Of a stretch of 64,000 bases of DNA, positions 1-11,065 are shown one piece after another (the stretch's first letter is position 1; every line of letters begins with the position of its first letter). The stretch is from Trema orientale (lineage: Eukaryota; Streptophyta; Magnoliopsida; Rosales; Cannabaceae). The notes below the pieces were generated by a model. It had not been told where the DNA came from and did no database searches. It saw only the letters and a list, made by a program, of their open reading frames with translations. Where the stretch lies: contig JXTC01000228.1 in assembly GCA_002914845.1 (NCBI GenBank), positions 287,734-351,733 on the forward strand. Direction: 5' to 3'. The translations under genes were made by a program, and so were the position numbers.

Positions 1-161
1 TTCTTAAGTAACTGTAATCTATAAATGGGAATCCACTTGCAGTGGCGGAGCCAGAATTATTATTCAGGGGGGCATAACATAAAATACTTGTAAAAACTGA
101 AAACACAAAAAATTCAAAATAGTACCATTAAATAACATTTTACTTACATTTACAATTGTTG

Positions 162-2505
162 TCAACGACTTTTCATGCCTTGAAATCGTTGAATTATAGC
201 CTCATTATCAATATGATTAGAAATTTCTTTCTCAGTATATACAAGCAAACTATCATTCATCCATTCATCTCCTATTCGATTACGGAGTTCATTCTTAACA
301 ATATTCATAGAAGAAAACACCCTCTCAACAGAAGCAGTAGCAATAGGTAAAATTAGTGCCAACGTCAATAGTTTATAAACTAGAGGATACACCTCATCTT
401 TTCTTGTCTGAACCATTTTTTGTGCTAGCTCACTTATACCTTTTAAATCTATAAACTTCTCAGACGAGCACATGTCAATAATATAAGTTCCAAGCTGATC
501 CTCGAGTGTCATGATATCTATTTCAGAAAAGTCTTTTGGGTAATATTTAGCAAGTTGGATTAACTTTTCTTTGTCAAAAGTAGAAAATAAATCATTTGGG
601 CTTAAACAAGTCACACAGAGAAGTAATTCAGTATTTACTTCATTGAAACGCTCATTTAACTCTTGAAGCTGCAAATCAATAACTGAGTAAAATATATCTA
701 CTCGAAAGTGATGTAAATTTGTAATTTCTTGAGTTTTGCGACGTGATCTACCTCGAGACTTGAAAATAGAATCCATATCAGGAATATTAATTTTCTGTTT
801 AGCGCAAAATGAAGTGACTTGGTCATAAAAAGAATCCCACTCATTATCCCTCATTGTCTGGAACCGTCGTTTACATACTCTCACTAAAGCCATAGCATTC
901 ACAATGTCTTGATCCTTTCTCTGCAATGCCTGTGACAAATCATTTGTAACACCTAATATATTTTTCATCAAATGTAGACTAAATATAAAATCAAATGACT
1001 GCATGAACTCTAATAGAGAATAAGCTTCACATCTTTGTTCATGATTTGATCCATCATCAGCAACTTTTTCTAGAACTTCAACCGTTGAAGAAAATATCAA
1101 AATCAAACTCATGAGAGTACTATAATGAGAGCCCCAACGTATATCTACTGGCCGTTTAAGAGTCGTATTCTGATTCAAACCTCTTCCACTTGAAATCTCA
1201 CCACTTTGAAGTGCTTCAACATTTTTAATAGCTTGTATATCTTGAAGAATATCAGACCGTTTTGCTGATGCTTTAATAATATTCACCACATTATTAACCA
1301 AACTAAAGAAAGATGCAATGTGAATATCCTTTTTGGCCACGGCTACAAGAGCTAATTGGAGTTGATGAGCAAAACAATGAATATAAAAGGCACATAGATT
1401 CTCTTTCATAATAAGTGTTTTGAGACCATTGAACTCACCTTGCATATTACTAGCTCCATCATAACCTTGTCCTCGTAATCTTGACATACTTAATCCATGT
1501 CTTGAAAAGAATCTATCAATTGCAGCCTTAAGTGAGAGAGCCGTAGTACTAGCAACATGTTCAATACCCACAAAACGCTCAATTACACACCCATTCTGAT
1601 CCACATAATGCAATACTATAGCCATTTGTTCTTTCATTGAAATGTCACGAGATTCATCAACTATAATAGAATATAATGCATTCCCAATATCCTTGATTAT
1701 AGCATTCATAGTTTCAACAGCAACAACATGTGTAATTTCTTTCTGAATCTCAGGCGATGTTGATTTGTGATTATCAGGAGCATTTTGTAGTGTAACAGCC
1801 TTGACTTCGTTGTTGTGATTTGCAAGAAATTGTAGAAGTTCAAGAAAGTTACCTTTGTTTCTTGAATCCTCAGATTCATCGTGACCACGAAATGGGAGCC
1901 CTTGTTGTAAAAGGAATCGAGTACAAACAACTGATGCATACAAGTGAGTTCGATAATCAATTCGAGCTTGTTTTGATTGCTTAGAGATAATCGTCTCAAT
2001 ATGTTGATTTTGATTCATTAACGCTTCACAATTCTTCAAAGCTTGATTGTGAATACTGTTAGGGCCTCCAACATGTTTTCTCAATTTTCCCTTTTCCTTC
2101 CAATTTGAAAACCCCTCACTAATAAAAGAATCACCACCTCCTTGAAGATCCCCAATACTTTGTTTAAAGAGATAACAACACAAACAAAATGCAACATCTT
2201 TTGTTATGCTATATTCCAACCAATTACGATATTCATCAAACCAAGCTGAGTTGAATCTTCTCTGTGCTTGCCCAATTTTAGTGAATGAAAAATCATGATT
2301 TTTAGGCTGACAAGGACCTTTCTGTATATATGCTCTTCGAACTTGATCACGAATATTAGGATCATATTCTGAAATCTGAATTCTTTTTTCCAGGATCTGT
2401 AGGAAGTTCTGCAAAGTTGATCTCTACACTTCTTTTTTTTGCACTTTCTTCCATTTTTCCTTTAGAAACTAATGAATCTGATTTTCTTTTAAAATATTTC
2501 TCCAT
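162..2505 (-). CDS. hAT transposase with TTF-type zinc finger, DUF4371 and hAT dimerisation domain; one N-terminal frameshift
   Basis: Cut-and-paste transposase that would act in the nucleus on the ends at 40-50 and 4004-4014. The main frame (162-2414) gives 750 residues. It shows the family opening RRAYIQKGPCQPKNHDF, a CLCC zinc-finger segment near residues 77-80, the DUF4371-like part at about 90-320, and DDE-type acidic residues at D253 (VDESRD), D319 (GYDGASNM) and E697 (ATASVERVFSSM). The hAT C-terminal dimerisation region is at about 680-730. Relatives begin MEKFFKRKS..., and MEKYFKRKSDS is seen at 2505 in another frame (down to ELPTDPGKK). One frameshift at about 2385-2395 therefore separates the first 40 or so residues from the rest. 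It may be a real mutation or a base-call error. A minus-strand AAG/GTAATTTC near 2695 and a T-rich acceptor near 2530 would suit a 5'-UTR intron. Identity is secure; activity is uncertain. Confidence 0.9.
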
Positions 2506-2891
2506 AGTGCTTGAGATAGATTTAACTAATTTATACAAAAACAAAAAAAAAAATCAATCTAAAAACTTCTCCATACATAAAAATTATAAGTGATTTGATT
2601 CTGATTAAACAAATTGCAAAATGTTTTTTCTTTCCCACAATCCATATTATGCAAATATAGGCAGTTAAATAGAAAAATAAGCTAATAGAGAAATTACCTT
2701 GAGAAGTGAAGTCAGGATAATCAATGAGATAGCCACCAAGCTTTGCCAATGACCAAACACTTATTTCCTTAAATCTATAATATTCCAAAAACAATCAAAG
2801 CAATAGATAATCTGTTAGACTGTTATTGTTAAATTTTATTACTTATTGCTACAATTAAAATATATAAACATTAATATATATATATATATAT

Positions 2892-3464
2892 ATAATACAC
2901 GTTTTATGTTTATAGAATGGAATTATATCATGATTTATTGGGTATTTGGGAATGGGTAGTAATCTGAAGGTTGAGACCACCGGCCAGGCCTTGATAGCCT
3001 CTCTTTTCTATGTAGTTTGGGCTGCCGTGACCCCCTTTTTAGTTTTATTAAGGTAGCTAAAAGTCTCGGATCGGAATCAAATCTATAGGCTATACTGTTT
3101 GCATAATCAAAAATGGATTGGGTTTGGACCCCAAGACAGGGTACATGAAATTTGTTGTTCTACCATCTTCTCAATATATATCCTTGGCATGCTTGCAGCT
3201 AGCCGTTAGCCCAATTTTATGTATATTGATCCAATTTCATCACTAGGTTTTTAAGCTAAAAAAAATTCAATATCCTCAGTTCTCACATTTCAGTACACTG
3301 TACACCAAAGGTTTTCAATGATCACCAAACAGAATAAAATGTTAAAGAGAAAGGTCACCAAGATTTTTAAGCTTATATATAATACAGTAATACACGTTGA
3401 TAGAATGGAATTATATCTAATATCATGATTTATTGGGTATTTGGGAATGGGTAGTAATCTGAAG
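2892..3464. repeat. Direct duplication of about 78 bp inside the hAT element
   Basis: The segment 2892-2969 (taatacacg...tagaatggaattatatcatg...gtagtaatctgaag) recurs at 3388-3464 with small differences, the second copy having a few added bases after ttatatc. About 420 bp of unique sequence lie between the copies, upstream of the transposase start. Confidence 0.8.
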
Positions 3465-4022
3465 AAAAAAAACCTTTAAAATTAAGCTTATACCTCTTAA
3501 AGCAAGATGGCCTAAATTAGGAGTAAAGTATGAATCGTGATAATGAGCTAGGAGATCAGCACAACTATGAAGCAGAGGCAACACCAGCTTATAAGTTATA
3601 ACAATGGCAGCCGCTGCAAACATATATTTAGGAGTTGAAAGTGAAAAGAACGAAAAAGAGTTGAAAGAGTGTCGGAAGGATTTTGAGTTATTTGGTAACC
3701 TTTGGGCCGTTTTCTTTTGATTTAATGATCTAATAGGCATTGGAAAAAAAATGTATAGGCCTATGACTATTAAAATGGGCCTTTTAAGTTCGAGTGAGGC
3801 CGTAAAATATGACCCACAATCAATTGGTTTTTAAGCCCAAATTTGAAGCCTAAGCCCAAATTTGAAGTCTTATCTAATAATATCACACGTATAAAGTTAA
3901 ATTTTAGGGGGGGCAAATGCCATTTTTTATTAAATTTTATCTACAAATTAATAAATAAAAAAAATTCCAGGGGGGGCAATTGCCCACCCTTGCCCCAGTG
4001 TACCTCCGCCACTGTCCACTTG

Positions 4023-4231
4023 TCATACATTATTATTTTCCGCTGACGTATATATATATATATATATATATGAGTGTATGTATTAACAAATTAATAGAAA
4101 GGAATCAGAACTTCATGGACAAGCTAAACGAGATCAAAAACATTAGAGAACTGAACGATCGACGTTAATCATTTGTGAACTTTGAAATTGAAAACCCTTC
4201 GAGAGTTCCTATCTGTTGTTTTCATAATAAA
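4023..4231. other. Host flank between hAT and Gypsy elements, with an (AT)n run
   Basis: About 210 bp separate the two elements. It contains an AT dinucleotide run at 4049-4071. The short frame after it (ending DKLNEIKNIRELNDRR) resembles no family I know. No gene supported. Confidence 0.5.
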
Positions 4232-5071
4232 TGATGCAAATCAAGGTACGATTACAAAAGAGTCAATTCAAATTCCAATTGGACTGGTTACAAGAGCTCG
4301 AATTAAAAGGTTCAAGGAGTCTCTCAATGGACTGATTCAAAGTATTTGGACTACAGTGAATTCTTGGAGGCCTAAGGATGATATTCCACGTGGTTCACAA
4401 GGTTGGATTTCTGTGATTCAAGATTTGGGATAGTCTAGAAAAGGCTCTCCAAAAGGAACAACTCAAGGATGCGTGAATTACAAGTCTAGTTTCCTAATTT
4501 GGGTGACTTACCCAATTTTGACTCATCAAGGAGAATGGCTGGCTACAATTGGTTAAATTACCTTTACTATTAATTTATTATAAGTTTTATTGCTGAGTTG
4601 TAAGGCTTGCATGCCAATCTAGATACTTTCCTTTTTTATTGTGAAGTAGGTGTGTTTTAGGGTAACTGTAGCAAATCAATTCTCAGATTTTTAATTAGGT
4701 TATTTTAATTTCCTTTTCTTGTTTTGGGCAGCTTCTTAGGGGTTTTCTAGCTACCAATTTTCGTGCTCTACTATGTATTTAAATAGCCATTAGCTTAATG
4801 AAAGAGTAAGACGTTTATTCATTAAAATTGAGAGCAATTTCTCTTTGGTTCTTTGAGAACTATTTCGAACTTATCAGATTTCTCTGTGGCGTTCATCCCT
4901 TAACTTATCAATTGAGTTTTCTATTCTTGATTGTGGCGTCCTCCTTTATACCAAGGTTCACATCTCTTATAGGCGTTGGGTCGAGATTTTTCCATCCGAA
5001 TCTGATTGTAGAACGGTCCTAGGCATCATCTTTGTTTCGGGTTTCGTCACAAGTTGGTGGAGTTCGTATCA
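4232..5071 (+). repeat. Left (5') LTR of the Gypsy fossil
   Basis: 840 bp, begins TGATGCAAATC and ends GTATCA. The first 200 bp encode the polyprotein tail ([27 protein letters not shown]), mirrored in the right LTR. A TATA-like tatttaaatag stands near 4775-4787. Confidence 0.93.
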
Positions 5072-5073
5072 TT

Positions 5074-5088
5074 TGGTATCAAGAGCCA
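5074..5088 (+). promoter_or_regulatory. Primer-binding site, initiator-Met type
   Basis: tggtatcaagagcca lies 2 bp after the left LTR and resembles the plant retroelement primer site complementary to tRNA-iMet (TGGTATCAGAGC) with one added base. Confidence 0.8.
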
Positions 5089-5760
5089 GATTCTAGTCTC
5101 AGGTTTATCCTATCCTTTATTTTTTTTCCTATCAGTCATACTAGCCCATATTTCTTTCTTCCTTGTTTCATTTAAATCGTCCTAAAAAAAAAAAGAAAAA
5201 AACGTGAACTTTGCTATCCAGGTTTCCAGATTTCTTGTTACCCGTTTCTTTCATATCAAAAGTAATTCGATTCTCTTGTGTTCTTATCACACATTTCTGC
5301 AACATCAAAAGAAAGAAAAGAAAAGGAAAGAAAAGAAAAGAAAAGGAGGAAAAAAAATCAAGAGGATCCGAAAAAAAAAAAAAAAAAAACCCTTCTTAAA
5401 TTTTTTTTCGTTCAGTCTTGTTTCTTATGTCCTAAAACCTTTTTTTTTTTACCAAAATCCCACACTTGCGTGCCAAAAATCATCAAAATTCATGACAAAA
5501 TCTTATTCGTTTAGTTTGTTCTTGTCTTGATTTATTGCTTAAATCCTTTTTATTAGTTCTTGATTAGTTTTGAAAGAACACAAAGAAGAATATGAGTGGA
5601 AAAAGGCAGTGTGTGTGAGATCTTAAGAGGGTTAAAAGCTGGAAATCATTGAGTGAAACACGAGTGGCATTGAGTGTATCGTATTCTTTTTGAGTGAAAC
5701 ACGTGAAAGAGGGTGGTGAGATCCTTTTTCATATTTTCCTAACCTTGTTTTGCAGCAAAC

Positions 5761-6600
5761 ATGTCAGACAATAAGAATAAAAACACCTCTAGAGATGCGT
5801 CTAGAGTGGCTGATTCAAAATTTCTCATGGAGGCCTTAATTGGCGAGATGAGAAGAATGATGAGAGCGGAGATGGAGCAGGTTCATGAGCGAATAGATAG
5901 GATAGAGAATGCACATGTGGAGTAGCCACAAATCGCTCCTAATATGCGAAGAAGAGAGCGATTCCAACCTAGAAAAGTGAGGGTTGAAGATGAAGAGTAT
6001 TATGGGGACACTTTTGGTGATGAAGATGATGGAGATTCAATTGTTGGCAATAGAAGGAACGGTGGGCAGTTTAGAGGAGCTAGGAATCGGGAAGATAATT
6101 CTTTGAGTAGTATTAAGATGAAAATTCCATCGTATTAAGGCAAAAACGATCTAGAAGCTTACCTTAAATGTGAGAAGAACATAGAATTAGTATTTGATTG
6201 TCACAGTTACTCCTAGAATAAGAAGGTAAAGCTTGCTACCATTAAATTTTTCGATTATGCAATTATTTAGTGGGATCAATTAGTGATGAATAAGAGAAGA
6301 AATAAGGAGCATCCAATAGAGATGTGGGAGGAGATGAAAACTATGATGAGGAAGCGGTTTGTTCCAAGCTACTACTATCGGGAGTTGTATAACAAATTAC
6401 AAAGTCTTAGGCAAGGTAACAGGAGTGTAGAGGAATATTATAAGGAGATAGAGGTTGCCATAATTCGAGCGAATGTAGAGGAGGATCAGGAGGCTATAAT
6501 GTCTAGATTCTTGATTGCTTTGAATCGAGAAATTGCTAATGTAGTGGAACTACAACATTATGTGGACTTGGAGGATAGGATATGGTACACATGGCTATAA
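5761..6600 (+). pseudogene. Gypsy gag remnant
   Basis: Begins at an ATG (MSDNKNKNTSRD...). The best part is at 6283-6600, reading EMWEEMKTMMRKRFVPSYYY..., LQSLRQGNRSVEEYYKEIE and NREIANVVELQHYVDLED, a capsid-type retrotransposon gag segment common in plant Ty3/Gypsy elements. A purine-rich, acidic stretch (DEEYYGDTFGDEDDGD) precedes it. It is a broken fossil. Confidence 0.85.
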
Positions 6601-6779
6601 AAATTGAGAACCAACTCAAGAGGAGGGGCAGCATACATCCCAGCCAAAGTCCAAGTACATCCGCTTGGAAATCAAATCAGTAGAAGAAGGACGAGAAGCA
6701 ACCTATGATGAAACCAAAAACTGAGCAAAAACAATAAGTGACCAGCAATGGAAGTCAAGGTAAATCAGATTCTTCTACT

Positions 6780-7214
6780 TCTAGGAAACGTGATATCAAG
6801 TGCTTTAAATGCCAAGATAGGGATCACATAGCTAGTTAATGTCCAAACAAAAGAGTTATGGTGTTACGAGATAATTATGAGATTGAGACCGAAGATGAAG
6901 AAGACACCGACCCTATGCCACCATTAGAGGGTGCTGATGAAGAGGAATACCCCGCCCAAGGAGATTTATTGGTGGCGAGGAGAGCTCTAAGTGTGCAAGC
7001 CGAAGAAGATGAAGAGGTGCAACAAGAAAACATCTTTCATACTAGGTGCCACATTCAAAACAAGACATGTAGTGTGATTATTGATGGTGGTAGTTGTACT
7101 AATATTACTAGCACTACTATGATGGAGAAATTAAGGTTTCCAACTATGAAGCATCCCCGGCCTTACAAGTTACAGTGGTTAAATGATAGTGGTAAAGTGA
7201 AGGTAAATAAATAA
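6780..7214 (+). pseudogene. Gypsy zinc-knuckle and protease remnant
   Basis: KCFKCQDRDHIA resembles the gag zinc knuckle. Downstream, an acidic linker (EIETEDEEDTDPMPPLEG) leads to IIDGGSCTNITSTTMMEKL. In this family the aspartic protease site reads I-D-x-G-S/A-x-x-N, so this is the protease region. Confidence 0.8.
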
Positions 7215-7899
7215 GTGTTAATTTCTTTTTGTATTGAAAAATATGAGGATGAAGTTTTATGTGATGTGGTTTCGATGTAAGCTAGACACTTGTTACTGAG
7301 TCGACCATAACAATTTGATCGGCATGTTAAACATGATGGCTTAACCAACAAGTACTCGTTTGTACTTAATCAATGACCAATCACTCTTGTACCTTTGACA
7401 CCAAAACAAGTTCATGAGGATTAAGTGAGATTAGAAAAAGAGAGTGAACAAAAGAGAAAGAGTGAAAAAGAGAGAGAGGCCGAAGAAAAAAAGAGAGAAA
7501 AGGCAAATATAGATTCGGCCATTGAGAGAAAAACAGAGAGAAACCAAAAAAATTTTATGCAAAAGCCAAAAAAATTAAAAGAGCGTTGTTATTAAACCAA
7601 CCGATGATTGTACTCTTGTACAAGGAGGCATTTTTAAATATTAATGAACTTGATTCTGCTTTGCCTAGTTTTGTTGTTTCTCTGTTGCAGGAATTTGATG
7701 ATATTTTCCTTGAGAAAATTCCTAGTGGTTTACCACCAATCTGAGGGATTGAGTATCAAATTAACTTCGTATCTGGTGCCACCATTCTAAACTGACCAGC
7801 CTATAAGAGTAACCCCGAGGAGATAAAGGAACTCCAAAGGCAGGTTAATGAAGAAAAAATTCGTTCTACCCAGAATGGCCAAGTCCAACAAGCATAAGT

Positions 7900-8587
7900 A
7901 ATGTGCGAAGTTTTCATGGACTTGCGAGTTTTTACCAGAGGTTCGTAAAAACTTTTAGTACCATAGCCGGACCAATAACTCAAGTTATCAAGAAAAATGT
8001 TGGGTTCAAATGGAGAGAGAAGCAAGAGAAGGTATTTCAATTACTCAAGAAGAAATTAACTCATTTACCTTTACTTGTTTTATCTAACTTTGTGAAAACT
8101 TTTGAGATTGAATGTGACGCTTCAGGTTTAGATATTGGCCCAGTTCTTATGCAAGAAGGATGACCAATTGCATATTTTAGTGAGAAACTAAGTAAGGCTA
8201 CTTTAAACTACCCTACTTATGATAAAGAAATGTATGCATTAGTTCGAGCTTTGGAAAATATGGCAACATTACCTTTGGCCTAAAGAGTTTGTGATTCACT
8301 CTGATCATGAGTCCTTGAAGCACCCTAAAGGTCAGCATAAGTTGAATAAGAAGCATGCACGATGGGTGGAATTCATTGAGATATTTCCATACGTCATCCG
8401 ATATAGACAAGGTGAAGATTTAAAGACAAATCCTTTTCAAGAGAAGGGGAATGATGCAAATCAAGGTACGATTACAAAGGAGCCAATTCAAGTTCCAGTT
8501 GGATCAGTTACAAGAGCTCGAGCTAAAAGATTCAAGGAGTCTCTCAATGGGCTGATTCAAAGTATTTGGACTGAGGTGAATTCTTAG
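7900..8587 (+). pseudogene. Gypsy RT/RNase H remnant and polyprotein tail
   Basis: RSFHGLASFYQRFVKTFSTI is the end of the reverse transcriptase region and FEIECDASGLDIGPVLMQEG the start of RNase [21 protein letters not shown] and [18 protein letters not shown] are later RNase H segments. The last frame ends inside the right LTR. Confidence 0.85.
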
Positions 8588-9291
8588 TGGCCCAAGGATG
8601 ATATTCCACATGGTCCATAAGGTTGAATTTCCATGATTCAAGCTTCGGGATAATCTAGAAAAAACTCTCTAAAGGGAATTGCTCAAGGATGCGTGAATTA
8701 CAAACCTACTTTCCTAATTTGGGTGACTTATCCAATTTTGACTCATCAAGGAGAATGACTGGCTGTAATTAGTTAAATTACCTTTCTTATTTATTTATTA
8801 TAAGTTTTATTACTGAGTTGTAACGCTTACATGCCAATCTAGATACTTTCTTTTTTTATTGTGAAGTATGTATGTTTTAGAGTAACTGTAGCAAATCAAT
8901 TCTCAGAATTCCAGTTAGGTTATTTTAGTTTCTTTTTCTTGTTTTGGGCAGCTTCTTAGGGGTATTCTAGCTGCCAATTTTCGTGCTCCACTATGTATTT
9001 AAATAGCCATTAGCTTAATAAAAGAATAAGACGTTTATTCATTAAAATTGAGAGCAATTTCTCTTTGGTTCTTTGAGAACTATTTCGAACTTATCAGATT
9101 TCTCTGTAGCGTTCATCTCTTAACTTATCAATCGAGTTTTTCATCATTGATTGTAGTGTCCTCCTTTATACCAAGGTTCACATCTCTTATAGGTGTTGGG
9201 TCGAGGTTTTTCTATCCGAATCTGATTGTAAAACGGTCCTAGGCATCATCCTTGTTTCAGATTTCGTCACAAGTTGGCGGGGTTTGTATCA
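8452..9291 (+). repeat. Right (3') LTR of the Gypsy fossil
   Basis: 840 bp, the partner of 4232-5071. It follows a purine tract (agagaagggga, about 8440-8450) that would prime plus-strand synthesis, and is followed by the 5-bp target copy ataaa. Confidence 0.93.
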
Positions 9292-9296
9292 ATAAA

Positions 9297-9784
9297 GCTC
9301 AATTATTTGAAAGATATATTTGGTATTGGCATAATTCATTAGAAAAGAATACTAGGTTGGGGCTAACTTTTAAGCTAAGCTATCCCTGTTGCTATTTCTA
9401 TATTTTCTACCCATATATGCAACTTATACATACGCAGAAGAAAATTAATTTGCCGTGGCTTATGAGAGGTCTTATTAATTACATTCGTCATAAAATTACT
9501 AACGAAGTATACATATATACATGTATATCTAGACGTATTTGGTTCACATAAATCACAAATATAAATATTCATTATATATATATAGATATATACACATGCC
9601 TTCTTAAGTTCCGTAACCACAACTGTTTGTTTGTTAATCTTTTTCCTTTGGAGCTAGGTCAATTTGGTTGTTCTCAGCATAAAATGTGAGGATATCATGG
9701 TTTACTTACACGGACTTATATCACGATTTAATGTGACACAATAGGTATACGTGTGCTACAATCTAGGCTTTTTGCAACATACCT
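9297..9784. other. Intergenic, no gene seen
   Basis: AT-rich DNA with short TA-repeat stretches near 9510-9600. Short open frames here have no recognisable motif. Confidence 0.5.
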
Positions 9785-10490
9785 TCAAGGGTAAAACTCA
9801 TTTTTAGTCAATCCAATTTTGATCCATGACTTTTGAAATGGATAATTAAGACACCTGATCTATAAAAGTTTGTTAGTTTGGCCATTCTATCTATATTATA
9901 AATAGATGGAAAAAGTCCCTATGTATCTTATCTCCAAGTTGTTATAAAATCCCGCTTGTTACATATACTTTAAACATCCCTATTGATCATATCCAGTCAC
10001 TCTATTATTTAAAAAACAAACAAAAAAGAGCATGTGTCACCTACATGGTATTTTTAACAAAGATATTTTGAACGGTTTGAAAAAAAAAAAAAATGAGATA
10101 ACAGAAAATTTTAATTTTACTTAAAAATATAATAAAACACAAATTTTAGTTTAGTATAGAAATTAGTGATCCCTTGTGGTTATTATTTAGTTTCGAAAAA
10201 ATTTGGATCTTTTGTAGACTCATCGTACTCGGGGGGTTTGTTACATTATTAAATTCAAATATGATTAGGAATATACTAAGATGTATAGCAGCTAATGTTT
10301 TAAAGCTTATCAGCAACAATAAGATTTTACAATAATTCAACAAGATAGGGACTTCATTCGTTCATCTTATAATAGAAGAGTGGCAAGGGCTAAATTGGGA
10401 AACCTTTATAGATTGAGTGTCTTAAATGAGCCATTCAAAAGTCATGAACCCAAATGAGATCTGGTAAAACCCAAGTGAAATTGGGAAATT
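9785..10490. mobile_element. Candidate non-autonomous DNA transposon with long imperfect inverted repeats
   Basis: The left arm near 9815-9900 (ttgatccatgacttttga, then taagacac, then ctataaaagttt) matches the reverse complement of the right arm near 10385-10470 (gggttcatgacttttga, taagacac, ctataaaggttt). Arms are about 90-100 bp and diverged. I found no clear target duplication, so the ends are approximate. Mutator-like is a guess from the long arms. Confidence 0.45.
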
Positions 10491-10672
10491 TTAAAGAAAG
10501 TTCGACTTTTTAAAACGTAAAACGCTTTACAAAATAATTTTATTAACTTTTAACTTGACCACACTCGATCATGCTTCACATGACCAAAGTACAACTTAAA
10601 ATATATTTCGCAAAAAATTTGAAAAATTATAAACTCTTTGCAAAATAATCTTTCTCAATCTTTATGTATACA
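10491..10672. other. Intergenic, no gene seen
   Basis: AT-rich sequence with no recognisable coding or structural signal. Confidence 0.4.
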
Positions 10673-10681
10673 AAAAGGTTA

Positions 10682-10854
10682 GGGGCGCGTCTACAGTAGG
10701 GGCGCCCCTACGTAGGATCCTATCTATTCACCGTTGGATGAGAATCTGTATATAAAAAGATTCTTTACAGATTCCTGTTATTCCCCACAGATTCTCATCC
10801 AACGGTAATTAAGGCATGACCCTACGTAGGGACGCCCCTACCGTAGCCATCCCC
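10682..10854 (+). mobile_element. MITE family 1, copy a (Mutator-like, 9-bp target site)
   Basis: 173 bp, almost wholly self-complementary. One end reads ggggcgcgtctacagtaggg and the other gggacgcccctaccgtagcc; the middle has caccgttggatgagaatctg answered by cagattctcatccaacggt. It is flanked by a perfect 9-bp direct repeat aaaaggtta (10673-10681, 10855-10863), the target length of Mutator-like elements. Confidence 0.9.
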
Positions 10855-10884
10855 AAAAGGTTAATTTGCAAAGAATTTTAAAAT

Positions 10885-11056
10885 GAGCGCGTCTACGGTA
10901 GGGACGCCCCTACGTAGGGCCATGTCTATTCACCGTTGGATGGGAATCTGTATATAAATAGATTCTCCACAGATTCCCGTTATTCCTCACAGATTCCCAT
11001 CCAACGATAATTAAGGCATGACCCTATGTAGGGACGCCCCTACCGTAGCCATCCCC
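10885..11056 (+). mobile_element. MITE family 1, copy b (Mutator-like, 9-bp target site)
   Basis: 172 bp, same orientation and nearly the same sequence as copy a. It is flanked by its own perfect 9-bp repeat ttttaaaat (10876-10884, 11057-11065). The different target sites show two separate insertions, not a tandem duplication. Confidence 0.9.
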
Positions 11057-11065
11057 TTTTAAAAT

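Larger units (their letters stand above)
40..4014 (-). mobile_element. Whole hAT DNA transposon (DUF4371/ZMYM1-like transposase type)
   Basis: Seen: the ends are an 11-bp perfect inverted repeat, cagtggcggag at 40-50 and ctccgccactg at 4004-4014. They are flanked by a perfect 8-bp direct repeat, tccacttg (32-39 and 4015-4022), the target-site length of hAT elements. Inside, on the minus strand, is a long transposase frame with DDE-type residues. The subterminal parts carry G-runs (ggggggcataac near the left end, gggggggcaattgcc near the right end). Length is 3975 bp. Intact ends, a perfect target duplication and an almost open transposase suggest recent movement; this is inference. The promoter side (about 2550-4000) is non-coding and holds an internal duplication. 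Confidence 0.93.
4232..9291 (+). mobile_element. Ty3/Gypsy LTR retrotransposon fossil, broken, with both LTRs
   Basis: Seen: two LTRs of 840 bp each (4232-5071 and 8452-9291), both TGATGC...GTATCA, flanked by the same 5 bp, ataaa (4227-4231 and 9292-9296). A tRNA-iMet-type primer site follows the left LTR and a purine tract precedes the right one. Parts run gag (from about 5761), zinc-knuckle remnant (about 6797-6850), protease (about 7075-7135), a piece of reverse transcriptase/RNase H (about 7900-8400) and a polyprotein tail that enters the right LTR. An integrase is not recognisable. The element is heavily broken, in many places, and shorter inside than is usual for the family. LTR differences vary along their length, roughly 2-15 per 100 and mostly transitions, so an age of a few million years is a rough inference. 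Confidence 0.93.

Noticed and set aside
5204-5530. Three overlapping lysine-rich frames
   Set aside because: They come from the A/G-rich leader run (aaaagaaaggaaaag) of the Gypsy fossil.
10682-11056. CRISPR-like repeat pair
   Set aside because: Two palindromic units with own target repeats are MITE insertions; plant nuclear DNA does not carry CRISPR arrays.
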